DNA of 64,000 nt from CAMDTE01 sp034679985 (GTDB lineage: Bacteria > Bacteroidota > Bacteroidia > Flavobacteriales > Schleiferiaceae): NCBI GenBank assembly GCA_034679985.1, contig JAXITR010000005.1, positions 13,489-77,488 of the forward strand, in the 5' to 3' direction. This document shows positions 27,217-35,460 of the stretch, piece after piece. The notes below the pieces were generated by a model. The model made no database searches. It saw nothing but the letters and a program-made list of their open reading frames with translations, and was not told the DNA's origin. Numbering within the stretch: the first letter of the stretch is position 1; the number at the start of each line of letters is the position of its first letter. A program made the position numbers and the translations under genes.

Positions 27217-27953
27217 TGAAGAAAAGTCGGACCCATCAACGGGTACAGTCTCCAGCGTTGTTGGTGGTCATTATTTGGGCCATGGGTTGGTTCGGTTTTG
27301 TGAGTGAAGTGAAGGCACAAGCGAGCAACTCCGTGGACGATCAAGGCAAGAAACATGGGACGTGGGTGAAATACCACGAAGGAGGCAAGGTCATGCGTTA
27401 TCAAGGCCAGTTCCAGCACGGAATTCCGGTGGGAAATTGGACGTATTTGCACCCCAACGGACAAAAGATGGCTGAAATGCGTTACCGCGGAGCTACCGGA
27501 GCGTGCAAAGCAACCGAATACACGGAAGAGGGTAAAAAAGCGGCCGTTGGTGTTTACACGGGGCCCAACCAAAAAGACAGCACCTGGACCTACTACCGTC
27601 CGGACGGCTCGGTTTTGTCGCGTGAAAACTACGCCAAAGGACAGCCTTCCGGTTTGTGGTTAACGTACCACCCCAACGGCAAAACCGCAGACGAAACCCG
27701 CTACGCGGGCGGCATCCGCAACGGTTCCTTCGCGTCGTTTTCCGAAGACGCAAAGCCACGCGTTCGGTGCACCTACCTCAAAGGCACGCTGGATGGGCTC
27801 TACGAGTCCTTTGATTCCAATGGGAAGCTTAAGTTCAAAGGAACGTACGCAAAAGGCTTAAAAACAGGTGTTTGGGTTTATTTTGAAGACGGAAGGACGG
27901 TCCGATTGGAAACCTACAAAGGCGGACGTTTGATCAAAACCGAAAACCGCTGA
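27213..27953 (+). CDS. Exported YwqK/MORN-like repeat protein
   Basis: A 246-residue protein with a signal-like N-terminus (SPALLVVIIWAMGWFGFVSEVKA, then QAS). The rest consists of short repeats of the type G.W..Y..nG....r.y..G, seen at KHGTWVKYHEGGKVM, GNWTYLHPNGQKMAEMRY, STWTYYRPDGSVLS, GLWLTYHPNGKTADETRY, GLYESFDSNGKLK and GVWVYFEDGRTVRLE. These match the MORN-like/YwqK repeats. Many such proteins in Bacteroidota are annotated as antitoxin-like by name only; a role at the cell surface is an inference. Its ATG overlaps the dnaE stop, and its TGA shares one base with the mnmA ATG. Confidence 0.82.
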   Translation: MMKKSRTHQRVQSPALLVVIIWAMGWFGFVSEVKAQASNSVDDQGKKHGTWVKYHEGGKVMRYQGQFQHGIPVGNWTYLHPNGQKMAEMRYRGATGACKATEYTEEGKKAAVGVYTGPNQKDSTWTYYRPDGSVLSRENYAKGQPSGLWLTYHPNGKTADETRYAGGIRNGSFASFSEDAKPRVRCTYLKGTLDGLYESFDSNGKLKFKGTYAKGLKTGVWVYFEDGRTVRLETYKGGRLIKTENR

Positions 27954-29101
27954 TGGCGCGCGTGGTGGTAGGCCTTTCTGGGGGTGTGGACAGCTCTTTG
28001 GCGGCGGCGTTGCTTCTGGAGCAAGGCCACGAGGTCATTGGTTTGTTCATGCGCAACTGGAACGACGCCTCCGTCACCTTAGAGGCAGAGTGTCCGTGGA
28101 TTGAAGATTCCAACGACGCCCTTTTGGTCGCCGAACACCTGGGGATTCCCTTTCAGGTGATGGACCTCAGCGGGCCCTACAAGGAGCGTATTGTGGACAC
28201 CATGTTTGCGGAGTACCAAGCCGGGAGAACGCCCAATCCGGACGTGTTGTGCAACCGCGAAATTAAGTTTGACTTGTTTTTGGAGGCGGCACTGCAGTTG
28301 GGGGCAGACTACGTCGCAACGGGCCATTATGCCCGACGTCGGGATCTTCCCAACGGCGAGATTGCCTTGTTGGCCGGACGAGACCCCAATAAAGATCAAA
28401 GCTATTTTTTGTGTCAGTTGAACCAAGCCCAGCTGTCCAAAGCCTTGTTTCCCATTGGAGAGTTGTTGAAGCCGGAGGTTCGTCAGGAGGCTGCCGCCCG
28501 CGGCATTCCCACCGCCGCGAAAAAGGACTCCCAAGGCTTGTGCTTCATTGGAAAGGTGCGTTTGCCGGATTTCCTGCAGCAGCAATTGTCCGTTAAACCG
28601 GGGTCCATTGTGGAAGTGCCTGCCTCGTGGGAGGGGTGGAAGAATCCCGAGTTTGGAGCGCCCTGGCCCCTGCATGCGGCAGCCGGAAAAGCGGTTGGTC
28701 AGCACCAGGGCGCACATTTTTTCACCGTCGGGCAGCGGAAAGGATTGTTGGTGGGCGGAAAGGCCGAGCCTCTGTTTGTGGTGGCCACAGACACCCAAGA
28801 GAACATTGTTTACGTGGGACAAGGGGAGCAGCACCCCGGTTTGTACCGTCCTTTTGTGCACGTTGCCGCTAAAGATGTGCATTGGGTGGTTCCGTCGCGC
28901 GCCTTAAAAGTAGGGGAGTCCGCTCCTTTACAGGTGCGCATCCGCTACCGCCAGCCGCTGCAAGAGGCGGTGTTGACCGCGCTTCCAGACCATTCCCTTC
29001 GGATTGATTTTGCAGTGCCGCAAAAGGCCGTGGCGCCGGGTCAGTTTGCCGTCTGGTACGACGGAGAGGCCCTCCTGGGGAGCGGCGCTATGGCGCATTG
29101 A
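27953..29101 (+). CDS. mnmA: tRNA-specific 2-thiouridylase
   Basis: Cytoplasmic enzyme that thiolates uridine 34 of tRNA-Lys, Glu and Gln. The 382-residue protein has the PP-loop ATPase motif GLSGGVDSS at residues 7-15, PDVLCNREIKF with the first catalytic cysteine (about 100), ATGHYARR, KDQSYFLCQLNQ and SQGLCFIGKV with the second cysteine (about 197). The C-terminal beta-barrel follows (GQHQGAHFFTVGQRKGL). It begins one base inside the stop of the YwqK-like gene. Confidence 0.96.
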   Translation: MARVVVGLSGGVDSSLAAALLLEQGHEVIGLFMRNWNDASVTLEAECPWIEDSNDALLVAEHLGIPFQVMDLSGPYKERIVDTMFAEYQAGRTPNPDVLCNREIKFDLFLEAALQLGADYVATGHYARRRDLPNGEIALLAGRDPNKDQSYFLCQLNQAQLSKALFPIGELLKPEVRQEAAARGIPTAAKKDSQGLCFIGKVRLPDFLQQQLSVKPGSIVEVPASWEGWKNPEFGAPWPLHAAAGKAVGQHQGAHFFTVGQRKGLLVGGKAEPLFVVATDTQENIVYVGQGEQHPGLYRPFVHVAAKDVHWVVPSRALKVGESAPLQVRIRYRQPLQEAVLTALPDHSLRIDFAVPQKAVAPGQFAVWYDGEALLGSGAMAH

Positions 29102-29148
29102 TGCTCAACTTTTTGTCCGATTTTTTGTTTTCCTTCAAAACGACGCAC

Positions 29149-30768
29149 ATGATTCGATTGAAAAGTTCGTGGGGTTGGTTGCTGTTCACGGCGTTCTTTT
29201 TCTCCGGAGCCTCCTTGCCGATTGCGGCGCAATCTCCGGAGCCCGCCTACCGATGGGTCTATTTTTCCCACCGTCCGGACCGACAGCTTCAAGCCCCGGC
29301 AGTGAGCGCCAAAAGCATAGAGCGTCGCCAGAAGGCGGCTCAGCCCCTGCGCGCCATTGATTACCCGGTGCATCCGTCCGATTTGGCCGCATTGCGCGCC
29401 ACGGGTTTGCGCGTGATGGGCGCTTCGCGTTTGCTGAACGCCGCCGTGGTGGAAGTGCCTGCCTCCGGTTGGCCCGCCTATTTTGCTTGGCACAGCGAGC
29501 CCCTGCGCCCGCTTCACCTGTGTGAGTCACCCACGGCGCTGCCCGGGGATTCAGAAGAGGAGGGGTTGGCTGGTTACCAATACGCCAACGGCGATGCGGC
29601 CATCGCCCAAATCAACGGAAAAGGCCTGCACGACGATTTCTTTGAGGGTCAAGGAATGTTGATTGGCGTGCTGGACGGCGGTTTCCGGGATGTGGACACC
29701 TTTGGTGCGTTTTCCCGACTCCGGTCCGAGGGACGACTGGTCTACACCAAAGATTTGGTTCAGAACGACGACTCCGTTTTTGAGGACAGCTACCACGGAA
29801 CCATGGTTCTGAGCACCATGGCCCCGGATTTGGACAACGTTCACGTGGGCACCGCGCCCAAGGCCCAATACGCCTTGTTCAAAACGGAGAACGTGTTTTC
29901 GGAAACCCCGTTGGAAGAGTTGCATTGGATACGCGGAGCTGAACTGGCCGACAGTTTAGGGGCCGACGTACTCAATACCTCCTTGGGCTACAGCACCTTC
30001 GACAATCCAGCGGACAGCCACACCTACTCCGACATGGACGGACGCACCACCCCCATTTCCCGCGCAGCAGCGGCTTTGGCCCGCGCCGGATTGCTTCTGG
30101 TGGTTTCCGCCGGCAACGAAGGAAATGGCGCTTGGAAGTACATTACGGCCCCGGCGGACGCGGACAGCGTTTTGACGGTAGGAGCCGTGAACGCTCTGGG
30201 CGCGCGAGCCGGTTTCAGCAGCCAAGGCCCCACGGCGGACGGCCGCATCAAACCGGATGTCATGGCCTTGGGTCAAGGTTGCGGAATCATCAACACCGGC
30301 GGCATTCCCAGTACCGGCAACGGCACCAGCTTCAGCGGCCCCGTAATGGCCGGCATGATGGCGTGTTTGTGGCAAAAACACCCCACACGCACGGCGCAGG
30401 ATTTGCTCTATTCGGTCCGACTTTCCGCCTCACAAGGCTTGATGCCGGATACCTTGTACGGCCACGGAATCCCCAACCTTTCCTTGGCCAGCACCCTGTT
30501 GGGACGGATGGAATGGGAACAGTCCCAGTTTGCACTGTGGTCTGATTCGGAGTTTTGGATCGGTCAATTGCCCACCAATGCCAGCGGTACCGCCTACATC
30601 AGTGCTGTAGGCGCGGACGGAGGGTTGCTGGGGTATTGGGAGGTACAGGTGGAAAACGGGGCTTGGCGGGTGCCGCGCAACGCCAACGAGCGCGGTGTCG
30701 GTGTTCAGTATTGGCGAGTCAATTTTGGCGGTGCGTCCTGGACAGCACGTTCCGTTCAAACGAATTGA
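29149..30768 (+). CDS. Subtilisin-family (S8) secreted serine peptidase
   Basis: A 539-residue extracytoplasmic protease. The ATG at 29149 gives a good signal peptide (IRLKSSWGWLLFTAFFFSG...PIAA, then QSP). An ATG at 29101 would extend it by 16 residues without improving it. The catalytic triad is visible: Asp in MLIGVLDGGF, His in DSYHGTMVLSTMA, and Ser in GNGTSFSGPVMAG. The oxyanion Asn is in VVSAGNEGNG. About 100 residues after the catalytic domain form a beta-rich tail of unknown role. It does not show an obvious type IX sorting domain. It lies downstream of mnmA and converges with gmhA. Confidence 0.9.
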   Translation: MIRLKSSWGWLLFTAFFFSGASLPIAAQSPEPAYRWVYFSHRPDRQLQAPAVSAKSIERRQKAAQPLRAIDYPVHPSDLAALRATGLRVMGASRLLNAAVVEVPASGWPAYFAWHSEPLRPLHLCESPTALPGDSEEEGLAGYQYANGDAAIAQINGKGLHDDFFEGQGMLIGVLDGGFRDVDTFGAFSRLRSEGRLVYTKDLVQNDDSVFEDSYHGTMVLSTMAPDLDNVHVGTAPKAQYALFKTENVFSETPLEELHWIRGAELADSLGADVLNTSLGYSTFDNPADSHTYSDMDGRTTPISRAAAALARAGLLLVVSAGNEGNGAWKYITAPADADSVLTVGAVNALGARAGFSSQGPTADGRIKPDVMALGQGCGIINTGGIPSTGNGTSFSGPVMAGMMACLWQKHPTRTAQDLLYSVRLSASQGLMPDTLYGHGIPNLSLASTLLGRMEWEQSQFALWSDSEFWIGQLPTNASGTAYISAVGADGGLLGYWEVQVENGAWRVPRNANERGVGVQYWRVNFGGASWTARSVQTN

Positions 30769-30848
30769 GCGCACTGCTTCTGGGATTGCAAAAATCCCAA
30801 CCCATGCGGCACTGTGCCTGAATCCGGCGCAGTTAAAAGAAGCTGGCT

Positions 30849-31448
30849 TTACTTAACGCGTGCGTCGTACGTGGCTCCCATGCTGGGCGCGTCGCCCATG
30901 TATTTGGCCATCATGCTCTTTTTGACCATGTTGAATACGGCCATGTGAACGTCTTCTGCAACTTCCATGTCGTTGGCGTCGGAGTGTACGTGGATGTCTA
31001 CCAGCTGGGCCAATTTGCCGCCGCTGTAGCCCGTTAAACCGGCCGTGGTAGCGCCGTTGGCCTTGGCCCACTGTATGGCGCGCAGCACGTTTTCGCTGTT
31101 GCCGCTGCCACTGAGCCCTACGACCAGGTCACCGGGTTGCAGGTAGTTTTTCAACGGTTCCTCAAAAATGGCTTCCCATCCGATGTCGTTGGCGATGGCC
31201 ATGAGGGACGGGAGGTTGTCGTTCAGGCAGATCATTTTGAATCGCTTGTCCAGCCCAAAAGAAGCGCCTTTGAGGAAATCGCCGGCTGCGTGGGAGGCGC
31301 TTGCGGCGGACCCGCCGTTGCCCATGGTGTAGATGGTGCGACCGCCCTCGTACGCCGCTGAAAAAGCGTCTGCTAAGGCTTGTACCCGGTTCATATCCAG
31401 GCGATTCAACGTTTCCGTGAGGAGTGCGCGGTATTCAAGGGGCTGCAT
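30849..31448 (-). CDS. gmhA: SIS-domain phosphoheptose isomerase
   Basis: Sugar isomerase of the SIS fold that converts D-sedoheptulose 7-phosphate into D-glycero-D-manno-heptose 7-phosphate. The 199-residue protein has MGNGGSAASASHAAGDFLKG near residue 40, CLNDNLPSLMAIAND, GDLVVGLSGSGNSENVLRA (phosphate loop), GYSGGKLAQLVDI and EVAEDVHMAV with catalytic Glu and His. It ends an operon with the kinase (hddA) and the nucleotidyltransferase/phosphatase fusion, which supports the heptose assignment. A TACCTTTG box lies in the 93-base gap upstream. Confidence 0.92.
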   Translation of the reverse strand: MQPLEYRALLTETLNRLDMNRVQALADAFSAAYEGGRTIYTMGNGGSAASASHAAGDFLKGASFGLDKRFKMICLNDNLPSLMAIANDIGWEAIFEEPLKNYLQPGDLVVGLSGSGNSENVLRAIQWAKANGATTAGLTGYSGGKLAQLVDIHVHSDANDMEVAEDVHMAVFNMVKKSMMAKYMGDAPSMGATYDARVK

Positions 31449-31490
31449 GGCAAGAGCGGAATTTAGGGGTGCGGAGCAAAACGTCCACGG

Positions 31491-31498
31491 CAAAGGTA
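31491..31498 (-). promoter_or_regulatory. Candidate internal -7 promoter box ahead of gmhA
   Basis: Minus-strand TACCTTTG in the 93-base gap between the kinase and gmhA, 43 bases from the gmhA ATG. It could allow gmhA to be expressed separately. No convincing -33 element is visible. Confidence 0.4.
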
Positions 31499-31541
31499 CC
31501 GGTTTTCTTTAGGTTTTTTGGGGCGACTTGCGCTCCGGGGC

Positions 31542-32540
31542 TCAGCCGTTTTCCGAATCCGCGTACAGCACCTTAGAGCCGTCGGTTTCCAACGCAAAAG
31601 GGAAGAGGCGAATGCTGCCCAGGGCTTGGGTGAGCCTGGTTTGTTGCGAAGGGGGGCACGCAAACAACAGGAAACCACCACCGCCGGCACCCAGTAACTT
31701 GCCTCCCGTGGCGCCGTTCGCCATTGCGGTGGCGTACAAACTTTGCAGGTTGGGGTTGGTGATTCCGGACGCCAAGGATTGCTTCAGTTGCCAGTTTTCG
31801 TGGAGTAAGTTGCCCATTTCGGACCACCTTCCGTTGCGCAAGGCGGCCGCCAAAGGATCTACCAAATCCACCATTTGGTCCAAAACGCGTTGTTTGTCCT
31901 GTTCCGACGCCGTTCGCTTCGATTGTTCCGCCAGGATGGCCGAGGCCGAACGCTGATCCCCCGTGTAGTACAACACCAGATGAGATTCCAATTCCGCCCG
32001 TCCCTCGGGCCCCAAGTCCACAGGGTCTGCTTGTACGGTGCCGTCGGGTAAAAAACGAAAGACGTTCAAACCTCCGTAGGCCGCAGCGTATTGGTCCTGC
32101 TTGCCAATGGGTTCGCCCAAATCCTCCAACTCCACGCGGCAAGCCATTTCCGCTAAATGCGCCTTCGTTGCCTCGTCGGCCCGACCCAATTGCGCCAACA
32201 CGTTGTGCAGCAATCCAACGGTAAAACTGGAGCTGGATCCCATGCCGGTTCCCGCGGGAACGTCTGCTATGGAAGACCATTCGCGGCCCAAAGGCAGGCC
32301 GTATTTTTCCAGAACGGTTCTAAATAGGGGGTGTTGAATCTCCGACAATCCCGCCACAGTCTCGGTTTGCGCGTACTTCAAACGCACTTGGTCCGGTTCA
32401 AAGAACGGATGGCTTTGAACGTACATGTACCGATTGATGGAGGTGGACAGCACCGCGCCGGCACGCCGTTCGTAGTAGGCAGGCAAATCGGAGCCTCCGC
32501 CAACAAAACTGACGCGAAAGGGGGTACGGGTTAGGATCAC
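31542..32540 (-). CDS. hddA: GHMP-family heptose-7-phosphate kinase (HddA type)
   Basis: A 332-residue GHMP kinase that probably phosphorylates D-glycero-alpha-D-manno-heptose 7-phosphate at C1. Typical are TRTPFRVSFVGGGSDLPAYYERRAGAV-like N-terminal features (seen from residue 5), the GHMP ATP loop GTGMGSSSSFTVGLL (about 110-125), EDLGEPIGKQDQYAAAYGG and GGKLLGAGGGGFLLF near the C-terminus. The GTG at 32540 is the natural start: GTGA overlaps the TGA of the preceding gene by four bases. HddA rather than another GHMP sugar kinase is supported by its position between the GmhB/HddC fusion and gmhA. Confidence 0.88.
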   Translation of the reverse strand: MILTRTPFRVSFVGGGSDLPAYYERRAGAVLSTSINRYMYVQSHPFFEPDQVRLKYAQTETVAGLSEIQHPLFRTVLEKYGLPLGREWSSIADVPAGTGMGSSSSFTVGLLHNVLAQLGRADEATKAHLAEMACRVELEDLGEPIGKQDQYAAAYGGLNVFRFLPDGTVQADPVDLGPEGRAELESHLVLYYTGDQRSASAILAEQSKRTASEQDKQRVLDQMVDLVDPLAAALRNGRWSEMGNLLHENWQLKQSLASGITNPNLQSLYATAMANGATGGKLLGAGGGGFLLFACPPSQQTRLTQALGSIRLFPFALETDGSKVLYADSENG

Positions 32541-34420
32541 AGCGAAACGAGCGTTTGCGCGAAGATAAGGTCCTTTTCCACAGCAGACACCTCGTGCTGT
32601 TCCCGACGCGCCCATTCGGCGTCGTCTGCGAACAAGCCGCGCCAAGCCTGGTAGCGTTCGTAGCGCAACCTGCGGGTGGACTCCGGTGCGGTCACGCCCA
32701 CGGTCCAATGGGCCGCTTGGCGCACAGACTCCAATCCCAAGGCCACCACGCCTTCCACCAACACCACCTCCGCAGGAGCGTAATGCGTTTCGCGTGCGGG
32801 CCAATCCGGTCGTACGGAATATCCCGGCGCGGTAACGGTCTTGCCGTCCACCAAAAGATCGTGGAGCGCCTCATTCAACACCTCCTGGGGATAGGCCCGC
32901 CAAGGCCCTGTTTCTGAAGAATCGCGTTGTTCCGCGGGGAGCAACCAATCGTCCAGCCGCACCAATTCCACGGTGTGGCCTTTTTGTCGAAACGCGCGCG
33001 CCAAACCGGCTGCCGCGGTGGATTTGCCCGACCGAGCGGGACCACCCAAGGCAATTACGAATGGTTTTTTGGATGTAGTTAAATGATAATCAAGCCGTTC
33101 AAGGCCCTCGTTGAATAAATTAGAGAAGGGTTGTTCCACGAGGTAGTGTACGGCGTCCAGTACGTTGTCAAACAGGAAATCCGGGCGCAGGGCGGTGCCT
33201 TTCAGGCCGTGGCCGGTGCGCACGCCTACCGGTTCTACGCCGGCGGCACGAGCGGCGCCCATGTCTCGGGCAGAGTCGCCAATCATCCAGCTGGCGCTCA
33301 GGTCGATTTGAAAACGTTCGGCGGCAGCCAAAATCATACCGGCTTGCGGTTTGCGGCACGTGCAGGGAATCTTGTACGCTGCAACCTCGCCGGGAAAGCC
33401 ACCGTCGGGGTGGTGCGGACAGTAGTAGAGGGCATCCAAGTAAGCGCCGGCGGCCCCCAATTCCGTGTCCAGCTTGGCGTGAATTCGGTTGAGTCCGGCC
33501 TCGTCTGTGAGTCCACGAGCCACCACGCTTTGGTTGGTAACCACCACGCTCAAAAAGGAACTCTTGTTGATGGTGCGCACCGCTTCCGCAGTCCAAGGGA
33601 ACAGATGAAGGTCTTCGGGCCGATGAATCAGGTCCGTATCTTCGTTCAAAACTCCGTCGCGGTCCAGAAATAGTGCCCGTTGGGGATTTCGGAGGGAGCG
33701 TCCCGCCACTTTTCCGGACGCTAAGGCTGCTTCCCCTTGTTGTATGCGTTCCGGGGTTCCCATGTCCTTGATGTATTCCGGGGTGTTGTACCCAAAAACG
33801 CGTAGGAAGGAACACCAATGGGGCAACAAATCAGCACCAAAATCAACGGGCCGGTACGACGGTATGTGTTGCCAACAAACGGGTTCAAATAAGTACGCCC
33901 CGGCATTCACTACGTTGCGGGCCATTCGTCCGGGCGGGTGCGGCTTGGACAAGACGGCCAAAACGCGTTGGTCCTCGTCCAATTCAACCAAATCGGAATC
34001 GTGCGGGTGGTCGTTGGGGTGCACCAAAAGGGTAGCATCCGCTTGGTGTTGTTGGTGGAACAGCGCAAACCGCTGCCAATCTACGTCCGCCAAAACGTCT
34101 CCGTACACCACCAAAACGGTTTCTTTGGTTCGGTCGGCCAATTGATGCAATATACCGGCAGAGCCCATGGGGGCAGGCTCCAATAGGTAGTCTATTTGGC
34201 ACAAAAAAGCGGATCCGTCCCCAAAATGGGCACGGATCCGTTCGGCGTCGTGAAAAACAGTGAGCGTAATGCGATCAATTCCCTGCTCCACCAGTTGACG
34301 GACCAATCGTTCCGCCAACGGAATTCCGGCAACAGGAACCAGGGGCTTGGGTATGCCCGGATAGGCCGCCGCTAAACGCGTTCCGCGTCCACCGGCCAGG
34401 ATAACCGCTTGTTTAACCAC
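32537..34420 (-). CDS. Trifunctional fusion: sugar-1-phosphate nucleotidyltransferase, heptose bisphosphate phosphatase, P-loop kinase-like domain
   Basis: A 627-residue cytoplasmic fusion. Residues ~1-235 form a nucleotidyltransferase (VILAGGRGTRL, KPLVPVAGIP, YGDVLADVD, MGTPERI) of the HddC type, which in the known pathway couples GMP to heptose-1-P. Residues ~245-425 form a GmhB-type HAD phosphatase (FLDRDGVLNED, TNQS, zinc Cys/His set CPHHP...CTCRKP, MIGDSARDMGAA) that removes the 7-phosphate. Residues ~450-627 form a uridine-kinase-like P-loop domain (ALGGPARSGKST, RLDDWLLP, VLVEGVVALG). With gmhA and hddA downstream this covers the GDP-D-glycero-D-manno-heptose route. The role of the third domain is unknown. 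I chose the GTG at 34420; a TTG at 34426 would add two residues. The trxA gene ends nine bases upstream. Confidence 0.88.
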   Translation of the reverse strand: MVKQAVILAGGRGTRLAAAYPGIPKPLVPVAGIPLAERLVRQLVEQGIDRITLTVFHDAERIRAHFGDGSAFLCQIDYLLEPAPMGSAGILHQLADRTKETVLVVYGDVLADVDWQRFALFHQQHQADATLLVHPNDHPHDSDLVELDEDQRVLAVLSKPHPPGRMARNVVNAGAYLFEPVCWQHIPSYRPVDFGADLLPHWCSFLRVFGYNTPEYIKDMGTPERIQQGEAALASGKVAGRSLRNPQRALFLDRDGVLNEDTDLIHRPEDLHLFPWTAEAVRTINKSSFLSVVVTNQSVVARGLTDEAGLNRIHAKLDTELGAAGAYLDALYYCPHHPDGGFPGEVAAYKIPCTCRKPQAGMILAAAERFQIDLSASWMIGDSARDMGAARAAGVEPVGVRTGHGLKGTALRPDFLFDNVLDAVHYLVEQPFSNLFNEGLERLDYHLTTSKKPFVIALGGPARSGKSTAAAGLARAFRQKGHTVELVRLDDWLLPAEQRDSSETGPWRAYPQEVLNEALHDLLVDGKTVTAPGYSVRPDWPARETHYAPAEVVLVEGVVALGLESVRQAAHWTVGVTAPESTRRLRYERYQAWRGLFADDAEWARREQHEVSAVEKDLIFAQTLVSL

Positions 34421-34429
34421 AGGCAACGC

Positions 34430-34747
34430 TTAAAGCGCCGCTTCTAATTTTTGTGCCAAAGCGGGCTTTGGCGCAACGCCCACCTGCTTGTCTACAATTT
34501 GTCCGCCCTTGAAGATCAAAAGGGTAGGAATGTTGCGGATGCCAAACTCCATGGCAATGCCTTGGTGTTGGTCTACGTTTACTTTGCCAACCACAGCCCG
34601 GCCTTCAAAATCAGCTGCCAATTCTTCAACAATGGGGCCCACCATGCGGCAAGGTCCACACCATTCTGCCCAAAAATCCACCAATACGGGCTTATCGGAT
34701 TTCAGCACCAATTCTTCGAAGTTCGTGTCGTTCAGTTCTAAAGCCAT
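34430..34747 (-). CDS. trxA: Thioredoxin
   Basis: Small cytoplasmic disulfide reductase, 105 residues, with the active site WAEWCGPCRM at about 28-37. Other typical features are DFWAEW, GKVNVDQHQGIAMEFGIRNIPTLLIFKGGQ (cis-Pro) and the C-terminal helix. The ATG at 34747 gives the normal N-terminus (MALELNDTNFEELV). The gene lies at the head of the heptose operon. Confidence 0.96.
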   Translation of the reverse strand: MALELNDTNFEELVLKSDKPVLVDFWAEWCGPCRMVGPIVEELAADFEGRAVVGKVNVDQHQGIAMEFGIRNIPTLLIFKGGQIVDKQVGVAPKPALAQKLEAAL

Positions 34748-34768
34748 AGCAGCTTGTATTTGTTTGTG

Positions 34769-34776
34769 CAAAGGTA
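34769..34776 (-). promoter_or_regulatory. Candidate -7 promoter box for trxA and the heptose operon
   Basis: Minus-strand TACCTTTG 21 bases upstream of the trxA ATG, in the divergent gap with the IMPACT-family gene. The -33 element is not obvious. Confidence 0.55.
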
Positions 34777-34811
34777 CTGAACATTTCAGTTTGTGCCCGT
34801 AGGTTTGTGGT

Positions 34812-35417
34812 GTGGCAAACGTATTGGTGGAACCAACAGAGGCACAATGGGTGGTAAAAGGCAGTAAGTTCATTGCCTATGCCGCACCGTTGTCGGAACC
34901 GGAAGCGGCGACGCCTTTTTTTCAGTCGATTCGTGCGCTGCATCCCAAAGCCCGGCACGTGGGTTCTGCCGTTCGTTGGGACCGAGAATGGGAACGTTGG
35001 GACGACGACGGAGAACCGTCGGGCAGTACCGGACGCCCCATCCTACACGCCCTGCAATCAGCGGAAGCAGTGCATACTGCGGTGGGCGTGGTGCGCTACT
35101 TTGGCGGGACGCTGCTGGGGGTGCCCGGGCTTATTCGCGCGTACCGCGGAGCCGCGGAGTTGGCTTTGGAGGCCGGAACTTGGGTACCGTTTGTTCCCGT
35201 TCAAACCTGGTGGGTTCACTGCGATTACTCCGATTTGTCTACGGCCCTGCGTTGGATCCGGGAGGTGGAGGGGACGGTTCGATCCCAACGCGTAGACAGC
35301 GAGTGCGTTCTGGAGGTGGACATCCCCAATCATTTGGAATCCCAGTGGAAAGCCCGTTGCTTGGCGTACGGTTCACCGGTGAAATTAGTGGATGCAACGG
35401 GAGGTCCCGTCCGTTAG
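34812..35417 (+). CDS. IMPACT/YigZ-family protein
   Basis: A 201-residue cytoplasmic protein of the YigZ/IMPACT (UPF0029) family. Seen are WVVKGSKFIAYAAPL near the N-terminus, AVRWDREWERWDDDGEPSGSTGRPIL, VVRYFGGTLLGVPGLIRAYRGAA and a C-terminal DUF1949-like region (WVHCDYSDLSTALRWI). Eukaryotic IMPACT inhibits the kinase GCN2; the bacterial role is unclear. The start is a GTG at 34812, 64 bases from the divergent trxA start. Confidence 0.88.
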   Translation: MANVLVEPTEAQWVVKGSKFIAYAAPLSEPEAATPFFQSIRALHPKARHVGSAVRWDREWERWDDDGEPSGSTGRPILHALQSAEAVHTAVGVVRYFGGTLLGVPGLIRAYRGAAELALEAGTWVPFVPVQTWWVHCDYSDLSTALRWIREVEGTVRSQRVDSECVLEVDIPNHLESQWKARCLAYGSPVKLVDATGGPVR

Positions 35418-35460
35418 CATTCAAGGTCCTAAGGTGCAAAACGAGTCACCGCAGCACCCT

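Noticed and set aside
30781..30799. Small hairpin (TGGGATT / AATCCCA) between the subtilisin and gmhA genes
   Set aside because: Only seven pairs and no T run on either strand, so it does not qualify as a terminator.
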